From: a virus
IMG/VR virus record: IMGVR_UViG_3300037427_000692
Coordinates: 1-28,998 of that record
Length of the DNA: 28,998 bases
Strand: one strand, 5' to 3'
This document shows positions 1-7,835 of the stretch, piece by piece (position 1 is the first letter of the stretch; every line of letters starts with the position of its first letter). The notes under the pieces are model-generated. The model had not been told where the DNA came from. It saw only the letters and a program-made list of their open reading frames with translations, and ran no database searches. Both the position numbers and the translations under genes were made by a program.

Positions 1-151
1 CGCCTCCCGGTGCAGGTGCGCCCGGTGCAGGTGCGCCTCCTGCCGGAGCAGGTGGTTGTTGAGGTTGTTGACCCGGAACAGGTGGTGCATTCTTTACTAT
101 CATGCCCCATGCACGATTCATTGCGTTATTCACTTTTGCTTTCTTTATCAT
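1..151 (-). CDS. Pro-rich protein, N-terminal part only (cut by window edge)
   Basis: This reading frame is open from an ATG at 151 to the left edge, so only 50 residues are visible. The start is preceded by AGGATTGTGATATT, a weak ribosome binding site, and lies just after the tail-tube stop codon. The first 20 residues are basic with hydrophobic positions (MIKKAKVNNAMNRAWGMIVK). After that the protein turns into a Pro, Ala, Gly and Gln-rich stretch with PAPGAP units. Its place directly after the tail-tube gene is where tailed viruses usually put tail assembly chaperones or the tape measure, but the visible composition resembles neither clearly. The existence of the gene is well supported by its start and spacing. 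Its function is unknown. Confidence 0.6.
   Translation of the reverse strand, partial: MIKKAKVNNAMNRAWGMIVKNAPPVPGQQPQQPPAPAGGAPAPGAPAPGG
7..36. repeat. Two perfect 15-bp tandem copies in Pro/Ala-rich coding sequence
   Basis: CCGGTGCAGGTGCGC occurs twice head to tail at 7-21 and 22-36. On the coding (minus) strand it adds Ala-Pro-Gly units to the truncated left-edge gene. It is in frame (15 bases), so copy-number change would lengthen or shorten the linker without breaking the frame. Confidence 0.8.
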
Positions 152-155
152 AATA

Positions 156-2603
156 TCACAATCCTAAAAATGCATCGTGTGAAATAACGCGAACATGCTT
201 CGGCATGATTGTCATTTCACTCTTGATTACACCCTTATCTTCGGGGATAGGCATAGGTGCTTCACTGATGATATAATCATCAACAACGATGATTACTTGT
301 TCTCGGTTGCTACCTGCACCTGCCTTTGTAAGAGTGAGTGTAATTGGTTCTGTATATCCATGACTACGGTTAGTTCTGTATTCATGCCATAGTAGCGGGT
401 CGGAAACAATGATTGTCATTTTCATTTCGTATTCAACTTGCTTCTCGATTGTCAAGTTTGGATTGCGCGAACCGCCAAATGGAACTTGCTCAAGTGATTG
501 TCCGAGAGAGTTTCTTTCTTCTTTATATGCAGACCCACGAACTGTTAGAATGTTTTCGATGTTGTTGTTTCCTGTAAGTGAGAAGTTTGTGATTTGCGCG
601 AGATTGATACCGAAAGCACTAATTTGCCCGTTGTAAAAGAAGTAAGGTTTCTCGGTGTTTGGTGCAATACCCGCTTTCTTTCGTTCCGCTTTGCCGTTAG
701 CGATGTTCTCAAACATTCGATGAGTGCTGTATCTATCACCTTTGTTGGCAGGTGTGTCATCTTCAAGACGACCTGTATCTGTGTAGCAGTATAGCGCATC
801 AAAGTTAACTGATAGTTTAACTTCTGCATCCGCGTCTGCGGCAAGTGAAAAATCCTTTACTTTACAACCTCTCCAAATACGAGTTAGTTGTTTGTTGTCG
901 GATGCTGAACCCGGCGGTGCTTCGCTACCTGTCGCGCTTGCATTGTAAGAGCCTGTATTGCGTGTTCGCATACTTGTCTCAAGAGTAAAAGAAGGAACAG
1001 TAGCGCCTTGATAAATTAAACGAGACATACGGTGTTGGATTTCTCCATAAGAAGCCGTAGTGGTGTTGAAGTTAGGCGAACCACCTGTGTTATCATCTTC
1101 ATAAGCACAAACCTTCTGTGTCATGTTTGCAATAGCGTGGTCGAAGGTAAATGGTTCATCAACATAGATTCGCTTACCAACAGTATCATGATAAAGAACA
1201 CGGCGAATCTCATTGCGTTCTGCGTTTTCCATGTCTGTGCCGAGTCCATCATTACCCCACTTCTTAGAACCTGCGGCTACTGCTCGGTCTGTTGGGAACT
1301 CAACTGCTGTTCCATCAACGATAAGTAAGTATTCTCCCGCGATAGGTCCGCTTGTCATTGTTCCTGTATATCCAAAGTAAGTATCACCTGCGGCGATAGG
1401 TAGTTCAGTATATCCTCCCCCCGGTGTCGCTTTAACAGTTGATGGAACATCAACAACCTGCGCGCCGAGGGCATAGTATAACCAACGAGCGCTGTTCATC
1501 ATCATTTCGATAGCGCCACCTTCATTCTTCATGCTTTGAGGTTCTTGAATGACAACATCACGACCAAGACCAATAACATGGCTTCGACGGATTTCGACCT
1601 TTGTTTCCGGTAGTGATACCGTAGCGGCAAGTCCAACAAATTGGTCTGTAAGAACGGACTCATCGGATAATTTCGCTGATGCGTTGTAAGTCATTCCTGT
1701 GTCCATTGTTGGTGTTCCGATTGTGTCAATGAGTATTTCGTCATTAGCACCCGATGCGCCATTTTCTTTCATCTTTGGAGTAACTGTGATTACATTTGCG
1801 CTATTGGCTACAATGGTGTATGTGTTACCTGTTGTAGCATAATCGTCAGCATCATAATTTGCGCTTGAGCCTCTTACGCGAAGTGTCGAACCAACAAGCA
1901 TTCCCGCAGGATATTTGAGATTTTGATTTGCATCAAACATTCCTGCTTTTGCTTGGGTGAAAGTAATATCTGTGCAATCGCTATTTGCACTATTGGTTGT
2001 TTTTGTCATTAACAAACCACCTGCTGTAAGAGTTGCTACGGTTGCCGTTCCGCCTGTTCCTGTTCCAAGAGTTAAAACATCGCCTACATTATATCCTGCA
2101 CCACCGGCAGGAGCCGATGCTGTGAGAGCAGTAATAACACCGTTAGAAATAGTGGTTACTACAAACTTCAATCCACTACCGCTACCACCTGTCATTGTAA
2201 TAACTTCATTCGCGGCATATCCACTACCACCTGCGGTCATAGTGTATGTTACAACAGCACCACCCGCTACGGTATTGATTGTAGCAGTAAATCCTGTTCC
2301 GACACCACTTGATGATGCTTGTGTTACATTATCACTCCCTGCATAAGTTGCTCCTGCATCATCAACTGCTGATGTTATAACAACACCGTTTGCTATTGAG
2401 GCGATAGCAACTGTTGCGTTACCATCACCTGCGCCGCCGGTTGTAGCGACGGTCGCTACTGAATAACCCGAACCTGCACTTGTGGGGGAAGTGGTTAGCG
2501 TCGCTACTGCACCTGCTCCAAACGCACCATGCTTAAGCGCTACTCCGCATTCATGTCCGAATGTTACTTCTGCTAAATCACCTTTATACACTGTCGATAC
2601 CAT
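156..2603 (-). CDS. Major tail tube protein with N-terminal Gly-rich repeats
   Basis: This 815-aa protein sits right after the neck genes, where siphovirus-like genomes carry the tail tube gene. The part from about residue 300 on is rich in beta strands. It includes a VPSFTLETSMRTRN segment followed by WRGCKVKDFSLAADADAEVK, which resembles the core of siphoviral tail tube proteins as I know them. Residues 45-196 hold four Gly-rich repeats of about 40 residues (G-x-x-Y...G-V-[IV]) of the kind usually seen in phage surface appendages. The protein is much longer than ordinary tube subunits, consistent with an added outward-facing domain. The ATG at 2603 has AGAGGAATAAAA upstream. A tail sheath or an adhesive tail protein is a less likely alternative. 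Confidence 0.7.
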   Translation of the reverse strand: MVSTVYKGDLAEVTFGHECGVALKHGAFGAGAVATLTTSPTSAGSGYSVATVATTGGAGDGNATVAIASIANGVVITSAVDDAGATYAGSDNVTQASSSGVGTGFTATINTVAGGAVVTYTMTAGGSGYAANEVITMTGGSGSGLKFVVTTISNGVITALTASAPAGGAGYNVGDVLTLGTGTGGTATVATLTAGGLLMTKTTNSANSDCTDITFTQAKAGMFDANQNLKYPAGMLVGSTLRVRGSSANYDADDYATTGNTYTIVANSANVITVTPKMKENGASGANDEILIDTIGTPTMDTGMTYNASAKLSDESVLTDQFVGLAATVSLPETKVEIRRSHVIGLGRDVVIQEPQSMKNEGGAIEMMMNSARWLYYALGAQVVDVPSTVKATPGGGYTELPIAAGDTYFGYTGTMTSGPIAGEYLLIVDGTAVEFPTDRAVAAGSKKWGNDGLGTDMENAERNEIRRVLYHDTVGKRIYVDEPFTFDHAIANMTQKVCAYEDDNTGGSPNFNTTTASYGEIQHRMSRLIYQGATVPSFTLETSMRTRNTGSYNASATGSEAPPGSASDNKQLTRIWRGCKVKDFSLAADADAEVKLSVNFDALYCYTDTGRLEDDTPANKGDRYSTHRMFENIANGKAERKKAGIAPNTEKPYFFYNGQISAFGINLAQITNFSLTGNNNIENILTVRGSAYKEERNSLGQSLEQVPFGGSRNPNLTIEKQVEYEMKMTIIVSDPLLWHEYRTNRSHGYTEPITLTLTKAGAGSNREQVIIVVDDYIISEAPMPIPEDKGVIKSEMTIMPKHVRVISHDAFLGL
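2016..2471 (-). repeat. Four tandem ~40-aa Gly-rich beta repeats inside the tail tube gene
   Basis: The four units span residues 45-83, 84-125, 126-167 and 168-196. Each opens with G-x-[GT]-Y, passes through a short valine strand and a Gly-rich turn, and the first three close with a strand ending G-[VA]-V-[IV] or G-V-I. The fourth unit is shorter. They have diverged at the DNA level, so this is an old protein repeat rather than a recent duplication. Confidence 0.75.
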
Positions 2604-2620
2604 TTTTATTCCTCTTTTTA

Positions 2621-3058
2621 TTATGCTATTAATTCGCTGAAAATTACTATCTCAACTTGGAAAGTCATGCGGTGTAACCGCTTCGTTCGGTCCGAAAGGT
2701 CAGTTCGTGTTTTATAGAGTAATCGGTCAAAATTAGCCCCATCGCCTTTTCTATTCGCGTGGACGATACGCCGAACCTCATCTTCCATCTTAGATAGTTG
2801 CGCGCGACCTTCCATTGTGCGCACATCCACTGTAACATTGATACGCGTATGCACGAAGTCATAAAATACTTCGGGCTGTTCCTCGTTATGTGCTGTTTCG
2901 TATAGCACGATTGCGTCGGAACGCGATAAATCAAGACGCTTACCGCCCGGTTCAACGGTGGTAATGTCTTGGATGGTTGGTTTCCTTTGCGATGTATTAC
3001 CGCGATTCCAACCATCGTTGAATAGTTTTTTGATGAGTTCAATAGATTCAAGCCCCAT
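2621..3058 (-). CDS. Tail-completion / tail-terminator-like protein
   Basis: The product is 145 aa with an N-terminal helix, a KRLDLSRSDAIVLYE strand region, a VHTRINVTVDVRTMEG strand, then EDEVRRIVHANRK and a C-terminal strand TFQVEIVIFSELIA. That alpha/beta layout and its place between the connector genes and the tail tube suit a protein that caps the tail or joins it to the head. I recall similar sequences in marine tailed viruses, but I cannot name a family with certainty. The start overlaps the upstream stop codon as TAATG, with GGAGGGATTTCTA just before it, so initiation is probably coupled. Confidence 0.6.
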   Translation of the reverse strand: MGLESIELIKKLFNDGWNRGNTSQRKPTIQDITTVEPGGKRLDLSRSDAIVLYETAHNEEQPEVFYDFVHTRINVTVDVRTMEGRAQLSKMEDEVRRIVHANRKGDGANFDRLLYKTRTDLSDRTKRLHRMTFQVEIVIFSELIA

Positions 3059-3324
3059 TAGAAATCCCTCCCAATAGGACTTTCATTAGCCGCTTGCTTC
3101 ATCGCTGATTGAATAATTGCCTCGTAGTCGGGGTGTTTTGAGTCCATTTTAGAACCATTTTTCTTTAATATGTTGCCTTCTCTATCAACTTCATAACCCA
3201 TAGCATCTGCCGACGCTATAAGAAAAATACGCCCTTCTTTACCGTATATTGAGTTCTTGCGAACTTCTTTTAGAGGAACTGCTAATTTCCTAAGAATATC
3301 GTCTTTATCCCATAACTCACTCAA
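3058..3324 (-). CDS. Small neck-region protein, function unknown (TTG start)
   Basis: This 88-aa protein starts at a TTG codon that lies inside the last codons of the upstream 529-aa gene (8-bp overlap). The choice is supported by GGAGGTGAT at 3330-3338, a nine-base match to the 16S rRNA tail, and no ATG is better placed. The sequence has an N-terminal helix (ELWDKDDILRKLAVPL), a KEGRIFLIASADAMGYEVD strand-turn region and a short C-terminal helix. No family is recognised. Its place between the connector-like and tail-completion genes suggests a head-tail joining or head-closure role, which is inference from order only. Confidence 0.6.
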   Translation of the reverse strand: MSELWDKDDILRKLAVPLKEVRKNSIYGKEGRIFLIASADAMGYEVDREGNILKKNGSKMDSKHPDYEAIIQSAMKQAANESPIGRDF

Positions 3325-4906
3325 GCGTCATCACCTCCACATATCGCGGTAGCGTTTCCGCTACTTGAGCCTTTAGGAGTTGGTATTTTGAACCCAAGTC
3401 CACATTCTGTGTTCCTTCGGGTAATAACACGCTTCGGTCGTCCGATAAAATCAAATCCATCGCTACAAGTTTAGTGCATATATCTTCGATTGCTTTTTCC
3501 ACATAGCGCTCTCCATATACATATGAAACCTTAACAGCGTTCCATGAGAAATAGGGGTATGTGTTATTGAAGTAAATTATACCTAAGTCGTAATCAGCCC
3601 ACCAATCCCGCAAACGCGCTTCATCACCTGTTGTTCCTCCAACATAATCAATACTGAATCGAGTTTGATTTACAGAAGCACCACCTGTTGCCGCCGCGCT
3701 TATATCTCCTGTAAGGTCAGCAACACCTGTTAGTTGATTACCTGTTTTACCTGTGTAATATCCAATGGCTGAACCAATTTTAATAAGACCATATTCAGCA
3801 AAAGAATCCGCAGTAACAAGTGTAATTGTATTTGATGTGGATGATGCTACCTCTCCTAAGAAAGAATTAGCGCCTGTGATACTGATACCGTCTTCATCTG
3901 TTATAGCGATAGTAGCGGTTTCTCCTGCATCACCACGACGCATAGAAGTGATTTTGACTTGACCTCCACCATAGTCTGCGTTTGCAGACGACATAAACTC
4001 ATGATGAACATTCGCTACAACTGAACCATCATCGGCTTCTGCGTCTTCAAGACTGAATGAAGGAGAAAACAAAGTTGCGCTTTTACCGCGTCTCAAATCT
4101 TTATTGATAAGGTCGGACAATTGTTGCGCGGTTGTAACATTATCAAATTGAGCATTAAACTTTGATTTGGTAGTTCCTGCTGTGAGAGTAGCGATGCCAC
4201 CACCACCCGGACATAGATACACTTTGTCTGTATCTGCTGTGAGTTTAGTAAAGTCAAGGACTTTCAAGCGCACTTCTGCGCAAGCAATCTCGCGATATTC
4301 ATGTCCTTGCCATACTTCAAGTCGAAGTATTTGCTGAACATTACGGAAATAGAGTGGAACTGAACCAACATAATCTGTATAATATCGTCGTCGGTATGGT
4401 TTGTATGTATCGAAATTAACATATTCTGCTGTTTGTAGCATAGGTCGCCATGAGTTATTTGTAAGGTTGTCAATCTTGTCTTGAGTTCGTTGAATTAATG
4501 TTTCGACTTGTTTCTTTGTTATTCCTTTACGCTTGCCGTTTGTAAATGATTGTAGCGGTTGAATATACGCTTCATCTGCTGTGTCGTAATCACCCGTTGT
4601 TCCACCAACCCATGTTATGACGACATTGCTACCATCGCGCGTAATTGATGTTATAGTAACTTCTTCTCCCATTTCAACATCACTCGCGATTTCAATTTTA
4701 TCACCAACTTCAAAGCCGGTATGTCTGTAATCGCTCGCTGTAATAGTAGCAGTTGTAGCGCCTGTATTAGAATCACTCGCGAGATAAACAGGGTCGGGTA
4801 GCGGTATCTGTAAAATGTCCGCTACTTTCTGTGCTGATGTATAGTATAAGCGCGTAGGGTCAAGTGGTCTTGATGCTCGCTCTCCTGTTTGAAAAACGGT
4901 TGGCAT
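3317..4906 (-). CDS. Head-tail connector/adaptor-like protein with beta-domain insertions
   Basis: This 529-aa protein has helical segments that look like a neck adaptor: KKQVETLIQRTQDKIDNLT near residues 130-150, and AIEDICTKLVAMDLILSDD with a following helix in the last 60 residues. Between and before them lie two long beta-rich stretches. One is at about residues 35-120 with a GFEVGDKIEIASDVEMGEE segment, and the other at about 200-440. The core with beta insertions would make it several times larger than the small gp6-type adaptors. Its position three to four genes upstream of the tail tube fits. The start at 4906 follows AGGGGGCAATAATA. The adaptor call rests on gene order and helix pattern, not on a recognised motif. 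Confidence 0.5.
   Translation of the reverse strand: MPTVFQTGERASRPLDPTRLYYTSAQKVADILQIPLPDPVYLASDSNTGATTATITASDYRHTGFEVGDKIEIASDVEMGEEVTITSITRDGSNVVITWVGGTTGDYDTADEAYIQPLQSFTNGKRKGITKKQVETLIQRTQDKIDNLTNNSWRPMLQTAEYVNFDTYKPYRRRYYTDYVGSVPLYFRNVQQILRLEVWQGHEYREIACAEVRLKVLDFTKLTADTDKVYLCPGGGGIATLTAGTTKSKFNAQFDNVTTAQQLSDLINKDLRRGKSATLFSPSFSLEDAEADDGSVVANVHHEFMSSANADYGGGQVKITSMRRGDAGETATIAITDEDGISITGANSFLGEVASSTSNTITLVTADSFAEYGLIKIGSAIGYYTGKTGNQLTGVADLTGDISAAATGGASVNQTRFSIDYVGGTTGDEARLRDWWADYDLGIIYFNNTYPYFSWNAVKVSYVYGERYVEKAIEDICTKLVAMDLILSDDRSVLLPEGTQNVDLGSKYQLLKAQVAETLPRYVEVMTLE
3330..3338 (-). promoter_or_regulatory. Shine-Dalgarno site setting a TTG start
   Basis: On the minus strand this reads GGAGGTGAT and ends five bases before the TTG at 3324. 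It pairs over nine bases with the AUCACCUCC end of 16S rRNA. It lies inside the coding sequence of the upstream gene. It is the strongest such site in the window and justifies the unusual start codon. Confidence 0.7.
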
Positions 4907-4908
4907 TA

Positions 4909-5133
4909 TTATTGCCCCCTTCTTGCTTGCTCTTCTGCTATTTGCGCTTCTAATCTATCCACTTCTGCTTTTTTTTCCGTTACAAGTCTTCTTAATTCTT
5001 CAAAGTGTGGTGCGTATTCTTGCTCAATGCGTTGGTTATCTTGTTGCTTTTGTTGTTCTCGACGCGCTTGCTCTTCTGCAAGCATTCTGCCAATTTCAGC
5101 AGGGTCGTTTTTGAGAAGAAGAATACTAAACAT
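4909..5133 (-). CDS. Small coiled-coil protein, function unknown
   Basis: This 74-aa protein is dominated by a charged helix: EEQARREQQKQQDNQ, then ELRRLVTEKKAEVDRLEAQI and a closing EEQARRGQ. The heptad-like spacing predicts a coiled coil over about residues 15-70. The short N-terminus (MFSILLLKNDPAEIG) is hydrophobic but too short to be a confident membrane span. The ATG at 5133 overlaps the upstream stop as TGATG and has AAGGTGATTTG in front. A TTG one codon earlier is possible. Its place in the neck cluster suggests a small virion or assembly protein. Confidence 0.6.
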   Translation of the reverse strand: MFSILLLKNDPAEIGRMLAEEQARREQQKQQDNQRIEQEYAPHFEELRRLVTEKKAEVDRLEAQIAEEQARRGQ

Positions 5134-5408
5134 CAAATCACCTTCTCCACTTTACCAAGATTATATTCCATTGGTTTGCTACAAGCCCCGCATCTTTCAA
5201 GATAGCAGAAATGCAACATACCGCAATGACGACAGCGCGTTCCTGCACCTATGTTGAGAACATCGCGTATATTACGAGAACGAATGTTTTGCTTTTTGAC
5301 AACGCCTTTCAGTCTGTCGCGCTCATCGGTTTTCACCATGTCGCCTTCGTCTTGTTTCCAACCTTGCTTAGCCATTCTGTGAATGTCTTGTGGTGTCAAT
5401 CCCGCCAT
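5133..5408 (-). CDS. Small zinc-ribbon protein carrying the D-[IV]-H motif
   Basis: The 91-aa product opens with MAGLTPQDIHRMAKQGW, a match to the helix motif found at the ends of the protease and of the 115-aa protein. Its C-terminal half contains a compact cysteine cluster, CRHCGMLHFCYLERCGAC, with four to five cysteines and a histidine placed as in a zinc ribbon. The ATG follows GACGGTGATAGC, a good ribosome binding site. It is probably a small zinc-binding head or neck protein. The shared N-terminal motif suggests it binds the same partner as the other proteins that carry it. Confidence 0.65.
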   Translation of the reverse strand: MAGLTPQDIHRMAKQGWKQDEGDMVKTDERDRLKGVVKKQNIRSRNIRDVLNIGAGTRCRHCGMLHFCYLERCGACSKPMEYNLGKVEKVI

Positions 5409-5418
5409 GCTATCACCG

Positions 5419-5586
5419 TCATAATCGGACGGCTACAACATAGATGTTTCCTTGACACGCGTAAGCAGTTATTGCACTTATCACCGGACCATCATCCTTC
5501 AACACCTTAGCAATACCACCTGCAACGGTGTCAACCGTTTGGCAAGCCTCATTAGGCGTGAACTCATAAACTGTAACCGTAGGCAA
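5419..5586 (-). CDS. Short 55-aa protein with TTG start, function unknown
   Basis: This short frame fills the gap between the 92-aa and 91-aa genes. It starts at TTG (5586) with AGGTGATT six bases upstream, and that site overlaps the stop codon of the upstream gene. It ends at TGA (5421-5419). The product begins MPTVTVYEFTPNEACQ and has a helix (VDTVAGGIAKVLKDDGP) and two strands (VISAITAYAC, NIYVVAVRL), a small alpha/beta fold. Without it, this would be the only sizeable hole in a packed operon. No family is recognised. It has no ATG, so automatic callers may miss it. Confidence 0.7.
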   Translation of the reverse strand: MPTVTVYEFTPNEACQTVDTVAGGIAKVLKDDGPVISAITAYACQGNIYVVAVRL

Positions 5587-5590
5587 GGTG

Positions 5591-5598
5591 AATCACCT
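5591..5598 (-). promoter_or_regulatory. Shine-Dalgarno site for the 55-aa TTG gene
   Basis: AGGTGATT on the minus strand, six bases before the TTG at 5586. Its first base is the last base of the TAA stop of the upstream gene, so termination and restart are probably coupled. Confidence 0.65.
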
Positions 5599-5876
5599 TA
5601 TCGACGGCCAATTACAGTCCATTTACCCGTATTACTTGCAACACAATCAATGGTTAGAGTAGTAGCCGTAGTAATCAAACCGAATGCTCCGTCAACACCA
5701 CCACCTGTAATATCGCCAAATGTATCACCGTTGACTTGAGCGCTTAAAATCTCGCTTAAGTGTGCTGATAAATCAATCGAGCCTGTTGCTACGCTTGCCG
5801 CGTTAAATGTTCCGCTAAGAAGAACTAAATCTCCTATACTGTGTGGTCTGTTATCAATTGTTGAACTAAATGCCAT
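5598..5876 (-). CDS. Small beta-rich virion protein
   Basis: This 92-aa protein starts MAFSSTIDNRPHSIGDLVLLSGTF and continues with alternating Gly, Thr and Ser strands to TLTIDCVASNTGKWTVIGRR. In marine tailed-virus genomes I recall short proteins of this style (MAFSST..., a GTF strand, a closing beta strand) near the capsid gene, where they are taken for small structural proteins. The start overlaps the upstream stop as TAATG, with GGAGATGAAGAATA before it. A capsid decoration or neck role is likely from position, but no defined family can be named. Confidence 0.6.
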   Translation of the reverse strand: MAFSSTIDNRPHSIGDLVLLSGTFNAASVATGSIDLSAHLSEILSAQVNGDTFGDITGGGVDGAFGLITTATTLTIDCVASNTGKWTVIGRR

Positions 5877-6262
5877 TATTCTTCATCTCCTGTTGTGTTA
5901 TCCATATCGCCTTCGCTCATAGAGTCTTCGGTTTCTTCGGGTGGGTTAAGGTGTGTTTCGACTTTAGCGAGCAATTTTGCTTTGGTATTTAGAGAAGAGT
6001 ATTCAACCTCGTTCTCATCCATCCAAGTCATTATATCGCCTTTCGTCCATTTCATGTCGGGAATACCGTCATTACCTTCGTCTTCTTTAGCGACAGGTGA
6101 TGCGAAAAGCACACCGTCAACCAAGAACTCTCCCACAAGCATTTTCGCATGATGGTTAACCCATTCTTGCGTTTTACTTTCTGCTTTACCCCAAGTCCAA
6201 AATCCTAAACGACCCATATTACGACCCGCTTTATGCGGACCTTTGTAAATTACAGTCGGCAT
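5876..6262 (-). CDS. Small protein with a HeH/LEM-like C-terminal domain
   Basis: The 128-aa product starts at the ATG at 6262, after GAGGCTGATTCCA. An upstream in-frame ATG at 6292 would extend it by 10 residues into the previous gene and is less likely. The N-terminal half (MPTVIYKGPHKAGRNMGRLGFW...) is beta-rich. Residues about 75-112, around KWTKGDIMTWMDENEVEY and TKAKLLAKVETHL, match the helix-extended-loop-helix (HeH/LEM, SAP-like) pattern found in small phage head-completion proteins. The last 20 residues are acidic. The position two genes after the capsid gene agrees with a head-completion role. Confidence 0.6.
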   Translation of the reverse strand: MPTVIYKGPHKAGRNMGRLGFWTWGKAESKTQEWVNHHAKMLVGEFLVDGVLFASPVAKEDEGNDGIPDMKWTKGDIMTWMDENEVEYSSLNTKAKLLAKVETHLNPPEETEDSMSEGDMDNTTGDEE

Positions 6263-6273
6263 TGGAATCAGCC

Positions 6274-6657
6274 TCAAGCAACAATCATCCATGCTGTAAC
6301 ATTAGTTCCGGGTGCGCCAACCACTGTGAATTGTGCGACACCTGCTGTAATGTTCTTCAAATCAACACCTGCGTTTGCTACACTTGTAGCGCCCACAAGA
6401 ACTGCGACGATTTTACTTGCACCGCCGGTCAATGTTACTGTTTCATCATTAGCAAGAACGGTTGTGAACTTGCCACAAACCAATTTCAATCCTAATGTGT
6501 TAGTCCCATCAGTCTGTCTTGCCGCGAATGATGTTAAAGCACCCGGATAAGATGTTAACCATGCTTCATCATCTGCTGGTGTTCCTGCGTATAGGTCTAA
6601 ACTAAAACTTTCAGTAAATACTGCGCTTCCACTTGTTGTATATGTTATATCTGCCAT
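6274..6657 (-). CDS. Small beta-rich protein next to capsid, possible decoration protein
   Basis: The 127-aa protein is Thr, Val, Ala and Gly-rich with repeated short strands (NDETVTLTGGASKIVAVLVG, VAQFTVVGAPGTNVTAWMIV) and few charged residues. That composition, its size and its position immediately downstream of the major capsid gene suit a capsid decoration (cement) protein or a short tube-like protein. A strong site, GAAGGAGATGATGAAGA, precedes the ATG at 6657. The function is inferred from place and composition only. Confidence 0.55.
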   Translation of the reverse strand: MADITYTTSGSAVFTESFSLDLYAGTPADDEAWLTSYPGALTSFAARQTDGTNTLGLKLVCGKFTTVLANDETVTLTGGASKIVAVLVGATSVANAGVDLKNITAGVAQFTVVGAPGTNVTAWMIVA

Positions 6658-6672
6658 TCTTCATCATCTCCT

Positions 6673-7830
6673 TCATTGTAGGTCGCGAATTGAACCGCTT
6701 GCACCAAAGAAACTACCCCATAGTTCACCCATAGTTCGGTAAAGTCCTTCTTGGCCGAGCCTGTTAATCGCGAATGGGTCGCCGGTTTCGATACCGGATT
6801 CAAAGTATTGTGTTGGAATTGCAGTTTGGAACCACAAGTAATCCGTGTCAAGGTAATAGATACGAGACAGTGTGTTTGCACCTTCATCCGGCATATCCTT
6901 TGTTGGGATAATTGGAACGCCATTGTAAGTCGCTACAATAAATCCTGCTTCAATACCCGGAACACCCTTCACACCGGAGTATGTAGGGGTGATTCTCTTA
7001 GAATCCATGAACCTTTGTTGAGATTGCAATAGTTGTTGAGCGCGCATAAGCGTATCATATCCTGTTAGCATAACCTTTGGATTACCACCGCGAGTCCAAA
7101 TCTGTTGGAATAATCCATCAAGTTGGTTTAGTGATAGGTTACGATTAGTCGCACTTGTTGAAGCATCGCCACCAACATCGACTTCTGCGCTATGGAAATC
7201 CTTGCTACCGTCGCGAGTAATTGAATACATATCGTGGTCGGTTAGAACATTGACTGAACCTTGTGTAGTGGTTTGCACAGCAGGGTCGGATGTTAGACGG
7301 TCAAGGGATTCAAAGTTGTTACCCGCAGGGGTGCTAACATCAACAAGAAGCATCTTGTTAACCATTTCAGCGTGATGCTTACCCATTTCTTCTTTGAGAA
7401 CTTGGCGAACATCTCCAAGACCATCATCCTTGTCGGACAAGAACATGCTCACTTCGGATAAGTCAAAAGTGTGCGCAATAGTCTTTGGTTTAGCCGCTAC
7501 ATGCAGGAACTCCGGTCTTTTGGTTTCCGGTAGTGTTCCGTTTTCTGCAATACCGCCGGTAACTCCGCTTTCAGCGCGCTCGGTTAGAATACGCCATCCG
7601 CTTCTTTCCCACGGCTTCTTAGGAAGAATTGAAAACGCGTTAAACTCTTGGTTTAACTGCGACCAAACCTTTCGACCATATACTGCTTGATAGGTTCCCG
7701 CAGTAGTTGACATCATAGGACTGTCTGCTTTCAAAATGTCTCCGCTTGAGTAAGTGTAGCCTGTTTGAGCCGCACCACCATAGTAGTATCTTTCCATGTC
7801 TTGAACTGTTCTTACATAATTTCGTGCCAT
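6673..7830 (-). CDS. Major capsid protein (HK97-fold type)
   Basis: This 385-aa protein follows the protease by five bases, the usual order of HK97-type head modules. I chose the ATG at 7830 (MARNYVRTVQDMERYY) because GAGGGGAG lies just upstream. The longer frame reaching 7884 runs back into the protease gene. The N-terminus (about 1-40) is Tyr-rich and may be an assembly arm. It is followed by SQLNQEFNAFSILPKKPW, a typical N-arm to core transition, then an E-loop-like segment rich in Thr and Gly, a long spine-helix-like stretch (VRQVLKEEMGKHHAEMVNKM) and later NPKVMLTGYDTLMRAQQLL and GVPIIPTKDMP strands. It would form the icosahedral shell. No catalytic motif is expected. Confidence 0.85.
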   Translation of the reverse strand: MARNYVRTVQDMERYYYGGAAQTGYTYSSGDILKADSPMMSTTAGTYQAVYGRKVWSQLNQEFNAFSILPKKPWERSGWRILTERAESGVTGGIAENGTLPETKRPEFLHVAAKPKTIAHTFDLSEVSMFLSDKDDGLGDVRQVLKEEMGKHHAEMVNKMLLVDVSTPAGNNFESLDRLTSDPAVQTTTQGSVNVLTDHDMYSITRDGSKDFHSAEVDVGGDASTSATNRNLSLNQLDGLFQQIWTRGGNPKVMLTGYDTLMRAQQLLQSQQRFMDSKRITPTYSGVKGVPGIEAGFIVATYNGVPIIPTKDMPDEGANTLSRIYYLDTDYLWFQTAIPTQYFESGIETGDPFAINRLGQEGLYRTMGELWGSFFGASGSIRDLQ

Positions 7831-7835
7831 ATTAT

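Noticed and set aside
1957-2346. Plus-strand frame of 129 aa rich in Pro and Val
   Set aside because: It is the antisense of the Gly-rich tail tube repeats, where stop codons are rare by composition. There is no start signal.
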